Position numbers and translations under genes: made by a program. The notes under the pieces were generated by a model. The model worked only from the letters and a program-made list of their open reading frames with translations. It had not been told where the DNA came from and searched no databases. From Erigeron canadensis (taxonomy: Eukaryota > Streptophyta > Magnoliopsida > Asterales > Asteraceae), in assembly GCF_010389155.1 (NCBI RefSeq), contig NC_057761.1:49648213-49712212 (forward strand): a stretch of 64,000 bases of DNA, written 5' to 3'. This document shows, piece by piece, positions 12,351 through 25,119 of the stretch (positions within the stretch are counted from its first letter, which is position 1; every line of letters begins with the position of its first letter).

Positions 12351-14202
12351 TTCTTATAAGTGGTTTATATGAGTTCTAGATAGACATGGAATTGGTATAT
12401 AACATATATCAGACAATGTTGGAGTCCATTTATCTCGTGCATTATGTGCCAATGCCAGATTGTCATTTATATGCTGAACTACGAACCTACAACCATATAT
12501 CATGTGAGTTCACATGACAATGTATCAATTATTTATTTGTGCTAACATAAATCCAGTTTCAAAACAAAAATATATATATTATACTCAAAAGTCAAATCAA
12601 CTCTGTTTTTTCCTTCAAAAATACAACTATTTTGGAAGTGCCCATATGTAAAGTGAACATATACAAGAATAGCTAGCATCTAGCTCATGGATATGAGATG
12701 GTAATGCAAAACAAGATATTTATTAAAAATATAACACACATAAATAATGCCATAACATTTTTATCTTAATTTTGCTAAATATACTAATAGTGCAAATTGA
12801 ATACAAGTACTTCCAGCCGGATGTTAAAACAGGTTTAGTACGTGTTATCTAAACCAAATTAAACGTTTTATGTAAACTAAAGATTTAATCAACTTTAATA
12901 ATCAATATACCAAGAAATTGAATCAAAATGCATGATATGGTATCCTGAATGGTGATTATTAATGAAGACGGTAGTATATAAGATGCAATAAATTCAGTAA
13001 CAAGGAACACCACATGTGAGTTTATACTTGATTCTAGGCTTTACTACTCCATGGGACCTTCTATGCCACTTTACAGAGAAGAACAAGAATGAGACCTTAA
13101 ACCACTATAATTGCTTAAGTACTAAAAGACAAAACCAACAACAGATGATTTATGATGGTTAACTTCTCGACAGTTCACATATGTTTAGTTACCTTTCTTT
13201 GAAGAATAAACCAGGTCCAACCTAAACAATGAGAACATATGTAGAATTTAAGGTACCTGGAAGAAATGCATAGTGTTCTCTTTTCCTAATGTCCCTCAAC
13301 TCTTATTATGAGCTACAACACTGGTATGAACAATCTGATCATGGAAGATATGGTGGGATAAGCATTTATGACGGGCTGGGTAACAAGTCAACGACTCACA
13401 TTTCAGTAAAGATGGAAACAAGCAAGGTTAGGCTTACCTTGATTTATTTTTTAGTAACAAGTTGACAGAACATTGTTATTACAGTGATAATATGAATCTC
13501 GGGGTAACACTATTTTGGAGGTAGCATGCATTAAAAATTGACTGCGGGCAGGTATCTACAAATTCAATTAGACGTCACTTAAAGCTCACAAAAAGAACAA
13601 GAGACTAGTATAAAACCCTAAACCCTGTCCAAACAAAGCCAATGTTCACTGGTAGCATGGATGCTGCAGGTGAGCAAACATACTGAAGTGGTGGTGGGCA
13701 TTCTGATGCTGATAGTGGTGGTGGCGATAGTCATGGTGATAGTTGTGGGGGCCATAACAAGGCAGAAAAAATGGAATTTTCTCAATAATTTGTCTACAGG
13801 TCAGCAGTATTCCAGCTGCCTTCTTTAAGACTAATAAGTGCAAGCATGAAGACTAAACATACAAAGAAAAAAAAGACCCTACAAAATTTTAAACCAATTA
13901 CCTTTTATTTTGGAAATGTGCTATTTAAGCAGACCACGTCGACATAAGACAGTTGATGCTCCCCACGAAAAAACTTAACATGTTAAATGGCAAGAGATAC
14001 GACAGATATCATAATGCTGACCTTGGATAATCATGAAGTACACATTACAGTATTTCAAAAACATGAAATGGAAACTAAAAGAGAAAAACAAGAAAATTTG
14101 ATTGACATTGATCCTAGCTAAGAAATAATGTCACATGGAAAATCTCAATCCTTTACTTTTTCATTGGGAATTAAGGGAGAGAGAGAGATGGTTTTATAAA
14201 CC
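12351..14202. other. Intergenic sequence and 3' flank of LPLAT gene
   Basis: No supported exon is seen in this 1.85 kb. The right end must carry the 3' UTR of the acyltransferase gene. A minus-strand 65-codon frame at 13646-13843 is His-rich only because of a 'gtggtggcga' low-complexity patch. A partial copy of the dispersed repeat lies at about 13525-13560. Confidence 0.5.
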
Positions 14203-17200
14203 TCACTGTTCTTTTCGGGCCTTGGATTGGGCCGGCTTGGGCTTAATTATGTTGCCAAGGAGGATCAAAGCGACTGGAATGATAGTTCCAATGTAGTACA
14301 CACTTCCGTATGCAGCAACTGTTTCATGAAGGCTTAATACCTGTGTCATAAAGCCCAGCACAGATTAGAATTGCCCAGTACTAATCAATTGAAAGAGCAA
14401 AAAAAAAGCATCGAATTCCCAGACTAACCATAAATCCAACGCAGGAGTAGTTAAGAACAAGAAGTGTATAAGCAAAGTTCATGAGCATAAATATCTTCTT
14501 AACAATCGCCATTTTTGGTGGAACTGCTTGCTGCCATCTGTAAATGGCTGCTCATAGACCAACAAGAACAAGGATTGTGAGCCGTTGGAAATAACTATAA
14601 AGATTAATATATTTAAATTAACCATTGAACCAAGTCATGCAGAAATGGTTTGCGGATTTGTTACCTCTTGAACCAGCAATCATCAAAGCAGATTGAACAA
14701 AGAATATCATGTACCCGGGATATAATCCCTATCAAAATATAAAATATTGACCAGAGTCAAATTCCACATCAAAAAAAAAAAAAAAATCCTTTTTTTATAC
14801 AGAAGACTGATACGGACATGGTAGATTTTTAGGGAAGAGTAAGCTTAGATTGTTAGATAAAGAAACTAAAAGAATGAACGTGATTCAAACTTACATGCCA
14901 GACGGCACTAACAGTCTGCGTTGCAAGCAATTGGAGAAAACCAGGCTTCTTTCCCTTTTGTACAAGTCTGTCGTAAACATCTGATAACACACATATATAT
15001 TAGATAATATAGATGCAGATTATTTCTTGATTGCTTCTCTTGGTTCCATAAATATGGATTTACCAACCATGCATATGTGACTAGTATATATATATATTAT
15101 ATAATAACTTTAAAGACTCACAATGACGAAGCCATGTGCTGACTTGGATGTTCCACACAAGAGGTAACTCAACTGAACTCTTGGCAAACTCAACACCCAA
15201 AACATCAACATTCTTTGCACGGTCCCATCGGGCTTTGGGTGGAGAGGAGTCGGTCCAACCACTGAATCCCAGTCCCGAGACAATAATAGAAGCTTCTGAA
15301 ATGGACCATATGAAATAATATTTCCAACGGGCTGTAAAGCCGGCCATGTATTGGTAGCTTAGACGTTTCACAAATCCCCATTCTTGATAGATTGGCTCAC
15401 TGAATCTTGAAAGTGGATGATCGGGAACAAGATATAAGTATAAACCCATACAGAAACCCGCTTGGAGTATAGCTTTTAGTGTCGGCAGAAGAGGTGACGG
15501 TGTACCTTTCTCGGATTTCGTCCAAATCTGATAATAACGGTTAACAATAAATTATTATAAAGATTCATTACAAAACAACGGCAAAAGGTAGACAACTCGG
15601 TTTATTACCCCCTTCCTTTCGGTCCAATCCATGTAATCCTTGATTTCATAAACTGGGCCTGCAAAGTGACTTCCACAACAGAGGCAGTATCCAATGTACT
15701 CAATCAAAGATGGCAGCTTTAGTAAGCGGTTTTTCTTTTGGGATTCACGGAGATCATCCTCTTTTAACAATCCATCATTGTAATTAATAGCGCATGAAAT
15801 CACTTTCAATGTTATAACCATGAGTGATCCTAAAAAGGGGGTAGAAGACAAATCAGTTTCCTACAAATCCAGCATTTTTTCAAAAGGAAACTATAACAAC
15901 TTAATGATTAGATCTTGTTATATAAATCTACTGTTTGTTATATTTCTATATCTAGCCCATTCTTATTTAGGGATGAAATAAGAGCGTGGATGCTTATCTT
16001 ACTACATTAATCTATTTGGTTAAGAGTTGCCAACCTCGAATATATGACCGTTGTTCAAAAATAAAAAAGGCTGTGGATGCTTACCTGTAGCATCAATTCC
16101 TCCCTCCTTCCATGCATCTCCACTCATATAGTATACATGGCTACAAAATTCACAATAGTTGATAATAATTAATCCTCAAAATTTCAGAACTTTAGCTGCC
16201 ATTTTATTTAAAATGAAAGGAGGTGAACTAATTCGAACAGAGTCATGAGAACAACATGCATATAAAGTTGTATTATAAACTCAAATTATCAACCACCATA
16301 AATTTCTAATGACAACTCCAGAGGGCTGTCATTAACAAAAGCAATAACATAAATAGAAAAAAGATTAACTTTAAGCAGAGAGCCAATGCATTAAATGCAT
16401 TATATTCTCGCAAAAAGGTTTAGAACAGCGGAGAAACCCTAACCCAATGATCCTTTGGGCCCGACTGAATCTTCCCCAATGTGGAGGACTTTGCTAACTT
16501 ATACTCTCTCTATCCCAAAATTGTCCGCATTTCGATATTTTTTGTCCCAAAATTAGTGCCCAGTTTCAAGATTTAACCAACCAAAACATTTCTAAAAAGT
16601 AAATATGGCATCTTATTGTAAAACTGTATGCCACTCTTATAACTTTGGGACGGATACAGTATTATCTCACATTTTAACTTTAAGCATAGTGCATGGTAAA
16701 ATACAATATGAGGGAGGAGTTGTGTAGTGCCAATGAAGGCAATAAGTTTCAAAGTCATAACGAACACAAAGGTAACAGATAATGATGAAGTATAGTCTAT
16801 CCAAATAGTTATAGAGTTCAATCAGCATGTGCTTTGATGACCTATTTTGGTATATCGTTTTAATGCCTTGACAATGTTCCTTTGTATGTAATTTTGTTAT
16901 ATTTGTACATGTTTGCACATGCTTGTGTAGCATATCTGTTAAATGTGGGTTTGTGCATGTGCACCCTATACTCGAAGATTAAACTGCGATTAGCTGCAAA
17001 AGCTTTTTCCTCACTCTTCATCTCTTTTATACTTGAAAATGAGGGGTATTTTTCATCTCAAAAAAGTTTACTGCTAAAATGAGGAAGTGTTCAATTGTAT
17101 TCATTTTCCAGTTCAGAACGCAAGAGGAATATTCTACCTCTGGAAAGAAAATAGTTCAAAACTACAAAAGTCACTATTCGGGAACTGAGTATAAAACTAA

Positions 17201-18563
17201 AAACTGATTTTTCTCTATTCTATGAAAACTTTCTCTGACGCTTTCTGTTTATCAAGTTTTTTCCAAAAGCTTTTCTAGTAAAATTAACCCATGGTTATGC
17301 AACTAAACGCACCCTTAGTACTTCCAAAACGACTAACCAACACAGCTGTTTCCGTACTTCCTAGATCCACTCTATTACATGGAAAAGACCAGCATTAAGA
17401 GGCACATATACATGTGATTACCATAAAGCTTTTTGATCATGACTTTGTTAAACAATAACTCCTAACATACGAACACAGCACATTTCACATGCATGTCTGC
17501 ATCAATGCTGGCAAAAACCGAAGAAATACGAAAATCTTTCTATCAAATTATATCATAACGATGCAATAAAACCGGACTTTACTAACACAAGCATTAATTA
17601 GTATGTTCATATTTACCAGCAAAGCAAGCATTTATCATAATATACATTGCAAGAATAACTTTTAAACTTTTTTGAATAAAATCCTTCTCACACATATAAA
17701 TCTTAAACATTTCTCATACACAGGGCCATGGGGGTGGCAACGGCTTGGAGGCATTTTAGGCAGCTACTCACACAGGATTCTCAATGCATATTTTTCTACT
17801 AAGTAACAAAAATTCAATACCTTTCCCCATGTAACAAACTAACAACTTCTAAAAGATCAACAAAATATAAACTACTAATATCAAAAAAAGACTTCTCGCT
17901 CTGCCCCGGTCAACGTTAATTTAAGAAAAAAGATAAATTCAAAACCATAAACTAAAATCAAAGAGCTAAAAAAGAATCCAACTTTTGTACTACACATCAA
18001 GTACCAACAACATTTTTTCTTATATTTATTAGATATAGTACATGCAACAACAAAAAAGCTCAATTAATACTACTAAAATGAAAGATTTTGGAGATTGCTA
18101 AACAAGGACTAATGGACTATGCTTAATATGTAAAGTACCAAACTTTATACTGTGTAACAAGAAAATATTAAAAATTAAAAATCCAAATGTTAAGATTAAA
18201 AGACAATAAAAATATAATTAAAATGTAATAATAATAAATAAATAAAATAGAAAAAGGAGCATACCATCCAATGAGGTAACCCATGGCAGACAAGAAAGAA
18301 ATCAAGCCACAACGTTGTCTGTAAACAATCATTGAAGCATAACTGAACAACATAGGCACAAGAAAGTGCAAATTGGATGAGAATCCAAAGGACAGGTAAG
18401 AAAGGATAGCACCGGTGACGGCGGCGTAAAGGTGTCTCCCGGTGGGGCCGCCGGGGATGAAACGGTGGAAGAAGCTGACGGGGATGGTGGCAACGAAACA
18501 GAGAAGGAATCGGAGTACCGCGACTGATACTCCGATCGCCGACGCCATCGATTCCATCTCCAT
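14203..18563 (-). CDS. MBOAT lysophospholipid acyltransferase (LPLAT1/LPCAT type)
   Basis: This ER membrane enzyme re-acylates lysophospholipids such as lysophosphatidylcholine with acyl-CoA (Lands cycle). Exons read 18563-18265, 16140-16085, 15829-15609, 15527-15122, 14980-14895, 14728-14665, 14547-14429 and 14340-14203. Every phase closes, giving 462 aa, which matches my recollection of the Arabidopsis LPLAT1 length. MBOAT landmarks are WNIQVSTWLRH at 317-327 and the invariant His 356 (AVWH, just before an intron), followed by GLYPGY. IEYIGYCLCCGSHFAGP is also strongly family-like. Many hydrophobic segments fit a polytopic protein. The C terminus is Lys-rich and ends RKEQ, a dibasic ER-retrieval-like tail. 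I chose the Met at 18563 (MEMESMASAIG) over one 11 codons upstream because family members start there. Intron 1 (2.1 kb) contains a Stowaway MITE. The acceptor of exon 7 (cag at 14550-14548) was chosen over an ag three bases upstream by alignment. Confidence 0.95.
16504..16659. mobile_element. Stowaway-like MITE in LPLAT intron 1
   Basis: The ends CTCTCTCTATCCCAAAA and TTTGGGACGGATACAG are imperfect inverted copies of the Stowaway terminus (CTCCCTCCGTCCC). TA lies on both sides (16502-16503 and 16660-16661), the Tc1/mariner-type duplication. The length of 156 bp is normal for the family. It sits about 360 bp into the intron counted from exon 2. Confidence 0.72.
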
Positions 18564-19389
18564 GGTTTGATGATGGTTTTTGGTGCACGCAAACAAGCTG
18601 CGGGCAGGGTGACTGAGTTTACGAGGTGTTTGAGTTTAGTTAAAGTTGTATATATATATAGATAGATAGATGTATAGATGTGGATACTCAATATGGATAA
18701 AATATAAACCAACTTTATTTACATTGTATTATGTATAAAAATAAAAACAATTTATCAAATTTCCAGAACAAAATGTTCTCACGAATGAAGACAAAAGTTT
18801 TTTCATTATGGTTTTCTTGGTAATTAAAGTTGATATATGAATAAATGTACCGTTAAGTAGGGACAGAACCAGTAGAGGGACTGATAAGTGCTTAGTTCCC
18901 GTCAACTGTTCATATTTTTCATTGCAAGGCTAACTCATATCGACTAGCATAAAGGTCTTTTCAATAATAACACATTTAACATCAATTACTTTTACATTCA
19001 CTACCATCTTCGCCCCCACCACCTCTGTCATCACTACCCTCACCGCCGCCACATTGCACAGGCATAAGTCTAGTTAATGATAATTTTAATTAGTTGTTTT
19101 TTTATAAATGATAATATGACAAAAATATTTTTTACTTTATGTATTTATCCCTATCTTTCTGTATGACTATAATCTTTTATAAAACAAACCAATCTCTTTT
19201 CAACTTTTTAAATACATTAACTATCCTCTATTTTATTTACTAATTTAAACATTTTTACATAATGAAATTACTTACAACCTATATCCATCAACTCTCAAAA
19301 TAACTACATTACCCCCATTAAATCAAAGATAGAGATCCTCTAAAGTTGTTTTCAACTTCATAGGTGAAATTGTCAAGTTAAGAACATCT

Positions 19390-21736
19390 TGTAACATCCT
19401 AAAATTTTTAGACCAATGAAAATTAACCTTTATTATAGTTTTGGCATTATAATAGTTTCCTAAGATTTTATTTTTGAAAACGGTGTTAATTTAGTTGAAA
19501 CTTTAGCGGATATCAAGTAAAATACCCACTAAATTTTAAATGGGTCGTGGCATTAGAGGAGGGTGTCAGCCTCCCATCTTTATCCTTAGTCATCATTCCA
19601 CCATTTCTTCTTCAACCTTCTTCTAGCTTCTTCACTTTTCATCTCAAATCAAAGCTTATCTTCAATTAAATTCATGAAACCCTCTCTACTTAAATAATAA
19701 TAATAATAATCTTTCTTCTTATCTTCTTAGCAATTAAATTAGGTTAAAATTGAGTGTGATTCATCCTCCATAATCAAATAATTCTTCAAGTAAATAATAT
19801 TATCCAAGTGTTTTAATAACAAGGAAAATTTTGGGGTTTTGGTGGTGTGAATGTGTGTGTGTGTCGAATTACACAAGAAAAAAAGGAGAGAAAAGCTAGT
19901 GATTTTTTCATTCTCCCCATCTTATATTCTTCATTCAAGGTATGAATTTAGTTATCTATTATTAATTAAATTAGGGTTCATGCAAGTAATTAAGTTGGGG
20001 GTTTTCTTTATATAAGTTAAATTAATTTAATACAAGTTAGAGTTCTTGAGATAGTAAGAATTAGGGGTTTTCTTAAAAATGGATTATTGGCTTAAAATAA
20101 AGCTAGGGGGTTCATGGAAGTTGATAAAATTGTGGATTTTTAGGTGAGTTGTCTATGTGTAATGCTTTTCTAAAAGTTTTGTTTGTATTGAAGCATATTC
20201 ATATGTGATTGCATGAATATTTTGATAAAAGTGTTTTTGATGGTTTTTATGGCTAGCTAAACCAAGAAAATGAATATTTTGAGTGTTTTGATTTAAAGAT
20301 GTTGGTGATCATTATGGTCAAAATGAGAATATAGTAATATTTGAATAATGAGATGGCATGGCCACTTTATGGTGAATGAAATGAGATTTTTAGTAAATGA
20401 AAGATGATTTGAGAATGATGATTATGAAAAGATAGAAATGATGATTTTTGAGTAAAATGTGTTATGGCCATGTTGTTGTGAAAGTAAAATGAGAGTTTGA
20501 AAGAAGCCAACCTTAGAGAATGGTGAGAATGTGAATTATGTAAAAGTTGGGGTGGGCATTGAGATGCTAGAAAAGATAGTAATGTATGGCTTGTTAGCCT
20601 TGTGTATGAAGTAATTGAGCTTGATGACCTTATATGTATGTAAATTGTGAATTATTGCTAGGTGGAAAGCAATATGATTGTTAGATGGTCATCATGGATT
20701 TGTTTGTCGCGATGAAGGTGAGTACTCTTGCATACCTTTATGTATACGTTGGGTCAATCGACCACATCATGTTGAAGCCTTTTGTCCATGTGTGGTGTTG
20801 ACCACATCATGTTGAAGTTTATTTATCCATGTGTGGTGATTGATTCGGCGTAGGCCCATATGGGGCATAGTGTTTATGAGGCCTAAGAACCTCCGGGGCC
20901 TAAGAATCCCGATAGTTAATCATGTTGATGATTGTTTAGCGTATGTGGATCCATGTATGTTTTGTTAGCGCAAAGGTGAGTATGCAAGTGATGGTATGAC
21001 GATGCCATTGGCTACATGTGATAGTCCTTTGTGTGTTTGCTCTCCTTCGTGTGTATAAGCGTATGCAATAGTATTCACTAAGCTTTGCTTACTTTTTAGT
21101 TGTTCACCATTTTTATAGGTTGTCCCAGAAGTGGAAACAAGAGTAAGTGCTTCAAAGATTTATGTTGATTTGGAAATGCGGAAATGTTGACTTATGCGGT
21201 AAACGTTGGTTGTGGTTAGAACCCATAGTGACTCCTTTGGACTATTGGCTCTTGGTATATTTGAAGTGTTTTTAGTAAAGTTTTGTTTTATACATTTATG
21301 CAAAAAGTTGAGTTGGAGTCATGGTATTTTGTATATTGATATATTTTAAGTCTTGAAGTCTTGACTATTATGGTGGATGGAAGTATAAGTCATTTTGGAG
21401 TCAAATTGGTCATTTTGTCACTTTGGGTAATTGCGGGCGAGTGACCCGTTTGGTTGTTTTAATGTAAATTTCAATGGTTAAAGTTTCGAATGTATCAATT
21501 AGGTTGTAATATGTGATTTTACACTTCTTGATGTTTTGGTTTAAGAATTTGAAGCTTGGAATGCGAATATATGGATTTTTGGGTCAAAATGGGTTTGTGC
21601 AGAAGTATATGGAGTATTAGTCTGTTGTAGACTAATATGTGGAGTATTAGTCTGTTGTAGACTAATATGTGGAGTATTAGTCTGTTGTTAAAAAAAAAAA
21701 TTGTCTTTTTCTTGATTAGAGTCTTGGGGCGTTTCA
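19390..21736. mobile_element. Solo LTR (2,347 bp) with 5-bp target-site duplication
   Basis: It starts TGTAACATCCTAAAATTTTT, ends GGGGCGTTTCA (5' TG, 3' CA) and is flanked by the identical 5-bp repeat catct at 19385-19389 and 21737-21741. No gag-pol lies inside, so it is one LTR left by recombination between two. The terminal words resemble LTRs of Ty3/gypsy chromovirus-like plant elements, but without an internal region the lineage is a guess. The interior has an imperfect duplication (accacatcatgttgaag, about 20760-20840) and a 30-bp tandem array near the right end. Short frames inside are not genes. Confidence 0.85.
21611..21689. repeat. 30-bp tandem repeat (2.6 copies) with hairpin units
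   Basis: The unit starting ggagtattagtctgttgt is at 21611-21640 and 21641-21670, then partial to 21689. The two full copies are identical. Each contains attagtct-gttgt-agactaat, an 8-bp stem with 5-base loop. It lies inside the solo LTR, 47 bp before its right end, and is followed by an A run. Confidence 0.85.
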
Positions 21737-21919
21737 CATCTTGACCTTTGATTTTAATTCAATGGTCAAATGTCAACTTTACCTATGAAGTTGAGTTTTA
21801 ATTTTAGACGATCACTATCCTTAAATCTTTATAGTTGTAGTCATCGTCATCGGCACCACCCGTCATTGCCGCCTCCATTACTCACCGTCGCCGTCGTATT
21901 GCGTGAGTAACCTTCTAGT

Positions 21920-22747
21920 TCAAAACATGCATAGTCTAAAAAAGATTTGATGATGATAAAAAAAAAAAAGTTTATACCATTCTATGTTACTTTACTTGAC
22001 AAATATCTTCCGAAAATATCCTCAGAATTATCCTCCTAACAATAAAATCATTACGTATAGTAAAATAAATGAATGAGATGATGAGAGAGAATTAATAAAT
22101 TGCATGTGTCAACCATATTAGGAAGATTTTTAGAATGATTGATCAGAAAAATTTAACATTTTCCTTACACATAGATGTCTATGAATGAGTTTTATTTATT
22201 ATTATGGGATATTAATCATCTTAACTAAATAACCTAATAATCTTTCTAACAATGGGATGATGACATGTGGAAAAATCAGAGGACAAGATTAGAAAAGAGA
22301 ATTAATAGAATATCACATATCGCCTTCTTATAGTTTTAAAAGAATTTTTTGGCTAATGTTTAGAAGAATTTATCATTTTCTTATTATTATTGCTACTATA
22401 TTAGATACAATAACTCTAACACCAAACATAAGATAATATGATACTAATACTGTAACGTTTTACGTAATTAACTAGATAGTACTATGTAATGTTCGAAAGA
22501 AAAAAGAAGACAGTACTATGTAGCTATTATGATAATTAATATCTTCCAACTATATTTTGTACCATTTGTTTTAAGTGCATTTATTTAGTTTGATGATAAT
22601 CAAATCAACATTTTGTACAACGTTATTAAAATATTTGTATATGTTTTTTAAAAAGGTTCTCTAATTTTTTTATTAGAATAGATATAACCAGTTGTCATTC
22701 TAATCGGAAACGAAAGACATTATTATTTTTTATTTTTGGCCTCCATA
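21920..22747. other. Intergenic sequence, no gene seen
   Basis: About 0.8 kb of AT-rich sequence with no exon or clear repeat structure. Confidence 0.5.
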
Positions 22748-22989
22748 AGGGATGTGTAAATGGCCCGACCCAGGCCACCCACCTGCCCCACTCCCCACAT
22801 GTACATGAATATCGGAATCGTGACTCGGCCCGTAATGGTTCGGTGCAGGTCGGGTCGCGGGAAGAACATGGGTTTCCTTCCCTTTTTTCGATTTTTGGCT
22901 TGACCCGGCCCGGTCCGCACAACCCGTGACCCGACCCATTATCCCTTCGGGCGAGGCGGGTCACGGGTCTTTTTTTTTTTCTCATCCCT
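22748..22989. mobile_element. GC-rich hAT-like MITE
   Basis: The ends AGGGATG and CATCCCT are inverted, with flanking octamers cctccata (22740-22747) and attccata (22990-22997) that agree at 6 of 8 bases. The interior is unusually GC-rich for this window, built from repeated ggcccg/gacccg words. The 65-96 codon minus-strand frames across it are a by-product of that composition, not genes. Confidence 0.55.
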
Positions 22990-23037
22990 ATTCCATATAT
23001 TAGTTATGTGTACATAAAAATCAAATAATTAAGGAAA

Positions 23038-23262
23038 ATGTTAAACAAAGCCCTTAGGGCTTCACTTTAGGTGTATAAAAAGATTGTAAATTTTCATATT
23101 AAAAACTCACCCCCTTAATTATAAGGGTTTTGCTAAACGAATCCGTGCATTAATTAGTTGTACATTTACCATAAAATTAAGGGAGTAAGCTTTTATATGG
23201 AAATGTACAATCTTTTTATGCACGTTAAGTGATCTAAGGGTTTTGTTTAACAATTTTTTTTA
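23038..23262. mobile_element. Palindromic MITE, family with 37833-37979
   Basis: Nearly the whole element folds back. The left arm (gttaaacaaagcccttaggg...ataaaaagattgta...cttaatt) is matched by the reverse complement of the right arm (aattaagg...tacaatctttttat...aagggttttgtttaac). A related, shorter copy is at 37833-37979. There is no coding sequence, and the superfamily is not determined. Confidence 0.65.
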
Positions 23263-24419
23263 ATTATAAATACAAAACAAATCAAGAGCGTAGTTGGAAG
23301 ATTTAATTTCTGGTCAAGTTGTTGAACTATAAAATAAGAAGTCAAATGTTGTGTTCGGGTGGTCATCTTCCACTCCAAGACAACTTCATGTTCGTTAATG
23401 ATTAGTGGTTCCTATATCCATTTCCTTAATTTGTTCGTAATGCACACATGTAAAACAAATACTTATATATTATAATTTGTACATGGATCTAATCTTATCA
23501 ACTATTTTCAACTTTCAAGGATAACACTTTTACTTCATTTATCAATTACGAGTATGACACGTCCAAGTTTTTAAACCGACACACCAATTTAACATACCTT
23601 ACTCACATCGTCTTCACATTTCCTTAATCACTTTACTTTACGCACACATATATCTATAAACACACATATCTCAAACTTTTCAATATTTTTTAGTGTAAAT
23701 TTATCATAGTTGAAGTTTTTTACGCATTAAAAATTTGTTTATATTTTGCTAGCAGATGACATTTTTGTTTGCGTGTGAACAACTTCTTTAATTAAAAATT
23801 TAACTAACAAGATGCTAGTTTAAATTAAATTGTTAAGCATACAAGAAAGTAAAAGTGGAAGGATTTAGGATTGTTAACTAGCGAGGTGCTAGCAAAGAAC
23901 ACTTCAACATTTATTTTAGATTTTGAGCAAACGTAACGATCACTATAAGGAAATCATGGCTATTATTATTAAAATAATGTTGGGTCCTATATCAAAATCA
24001 TTATTAGAATATATATATTTTTACTGTAATTACATATAACGATTATGTTTTTGTTTTGTTCTTATTTGTCTTATGTTTACAAGGAAAATACAAGTGAAAA
24101 ATTAAGTGGCAACTAGGTACTATTCGCTGTTAGGATCGATTACCGTAACAAAATTCGATATAATTGTACCCCATATAATTATTTGGTATTGCGCCAAGGA
24201 TTTTAATTCACCACCAAAAAAGAAATTATTTATATACTACTAAACGGTAAGGGCGGTGTGTGAGAAGGGAGTACTTTACCTAAGAATACTCCCCTCAATG
24301 CATAAAGTACAACACGTTGTTGCACAACCAAAGTAATTAACGGTCTTAACGGCCGTATAAGTATTGTTTGACTAACAAACGGTAGTTACAAAAGGGTATT
24401 TAACGGAGTTTGTTTTTAA
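23263..24419. other. Intergenic sequence, no gene seen
   Basis: About 1.2 kb of AT-rich sequence without a supported exon or mobile-element boundary. Confidence 0.5.
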
Positions 24420-24850
24420 ATTTAAGTTTTTTAACTTTTGCCAACAAAGTTTTGCTTTATATACTTTTTGCCACATAAGTTTTGGTTTTTAAGCTTTTCC
24501 ATCAAAAATTAATTTCTTTCTTATTTTTACCACATAAATTTTATTTATTAAACTTTCGTCATGGAAACGTTTTTTTTACATTTCCCTTTTACTTTTTTGC
24601 CATATATCTTTTATTTATTTTTTAAACTTTCGTCAGACAAACTTTGTTTTCTAGTTTAAATTTTTTAACTTTGTACCTTTCTCCACATAACTTTACTTTT
24701 TTTAAGTCTCGCGCTAAAAGTTTTCTTTTATTTGCTTTTTACCCGATAACTTTTGGTTTCTAAATTTTATTACCAAAGTTTTATTTTTTTACTTTTCACC
24801 ACAACTTTTATTTTCTTAACTTTTGTCATAAAAATTAGAGATTTTCTACA
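24420..24850. repeat. Degenerate T-rich tandem array, period about 50-60 bp
   Basis: The sequence repeats a loose unit of the form 'aactttt-gcca-cataa-gttttgttttttaa' at least seven times with heavy divergence. Both 'gccacataa' and 'cttt(c/t)gtca(t/g)' recur. It lies upstream of the lysyl-tRNA synthetase pseudogene. A direct repeat, cgggttttaatgcgggttt, follows at 25009-25027 and 25074-25092. Confidence 0.55.
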
Positions 24851-25119
24851 AATCGACTAGCGAAGTCACCTAATATTTTGTAATTTTTTTCACGAGAGTT
24901 TTGTTTATCTCTCTAAACAACGCCCGGATGGAAATCTTTGTTACTACAAACTTTAGGATGATAGAGACGTCCAACAAGTCAATAACCCAATGCTAATAAA
25001 AAGTTTACGGGTTTTAATGCGGGTTTGATATTTAGCTAAACCGCCCGATTATGCCACAACAAAATTACCCTCGGGTTTTAATGCGGGTTTAGTCATTGCG
25101 CGCTGGCACCTCTTTCATT

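Larger units (their letters stand above)
19324..21826. mobile_element. Palindromic MITE, split by the solo LTR
   Basis: Sequence left of the LTR (19324-19389) and right of it (21742-21826) are inverted complements. 'caacttcataggt' pairs with 'acctatgaagttg', and the outer parts 'gatagagatcctctaaa' and 'tttagacgatcactatc' pair imperfectly. Removing the LTR and one duplication leaves a foldback element of about 150 bp. The superfamily and duplication are not resolved. Confidence 0.6.
19145..21919 (+). mobile_element. Putative Helitron remnant carrying nested insertions
   Basis: The left part (about 19145-19325) resembles the 5' half of the Helitron at 11904 (ataatcttttataaaac, ctaatttaaacatttttacat, attaccccc). 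The right end (about 21840-21919) has accacc/cgccgtcg-rich sequence ending CTAGT at 21915-21919, like a Helitron 3' end. A similar GC-rich stretch ending CTAGT is at 19005-19074. Between them are the palindromic MITE and the solo LTR. The pairing of the two ends is an inference. Confidence 0.35.

Noticed and set aside
18196..18712. Two extra minus-strand frames overlapping LPLAT exon 1
   Set aside because: They are alternative frames of the same exon; only the frame starting at 18563 matches the MBOAT family and joins to later exons.
21519..21737. Minus-strand frame with a repeated 10-residue block
   Set aside because: The peptide repeat is only the 30-bp tandem DNA repeat read through, inside a solo LTR.
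22695..22985. Minus-strand open frames of 65-96 codons in GC-rich sequence
   Set aside because: Three overlapping frames are open at once over a repetitive ggcccg-rich MITE; composition explains them and there is no family resemblance.
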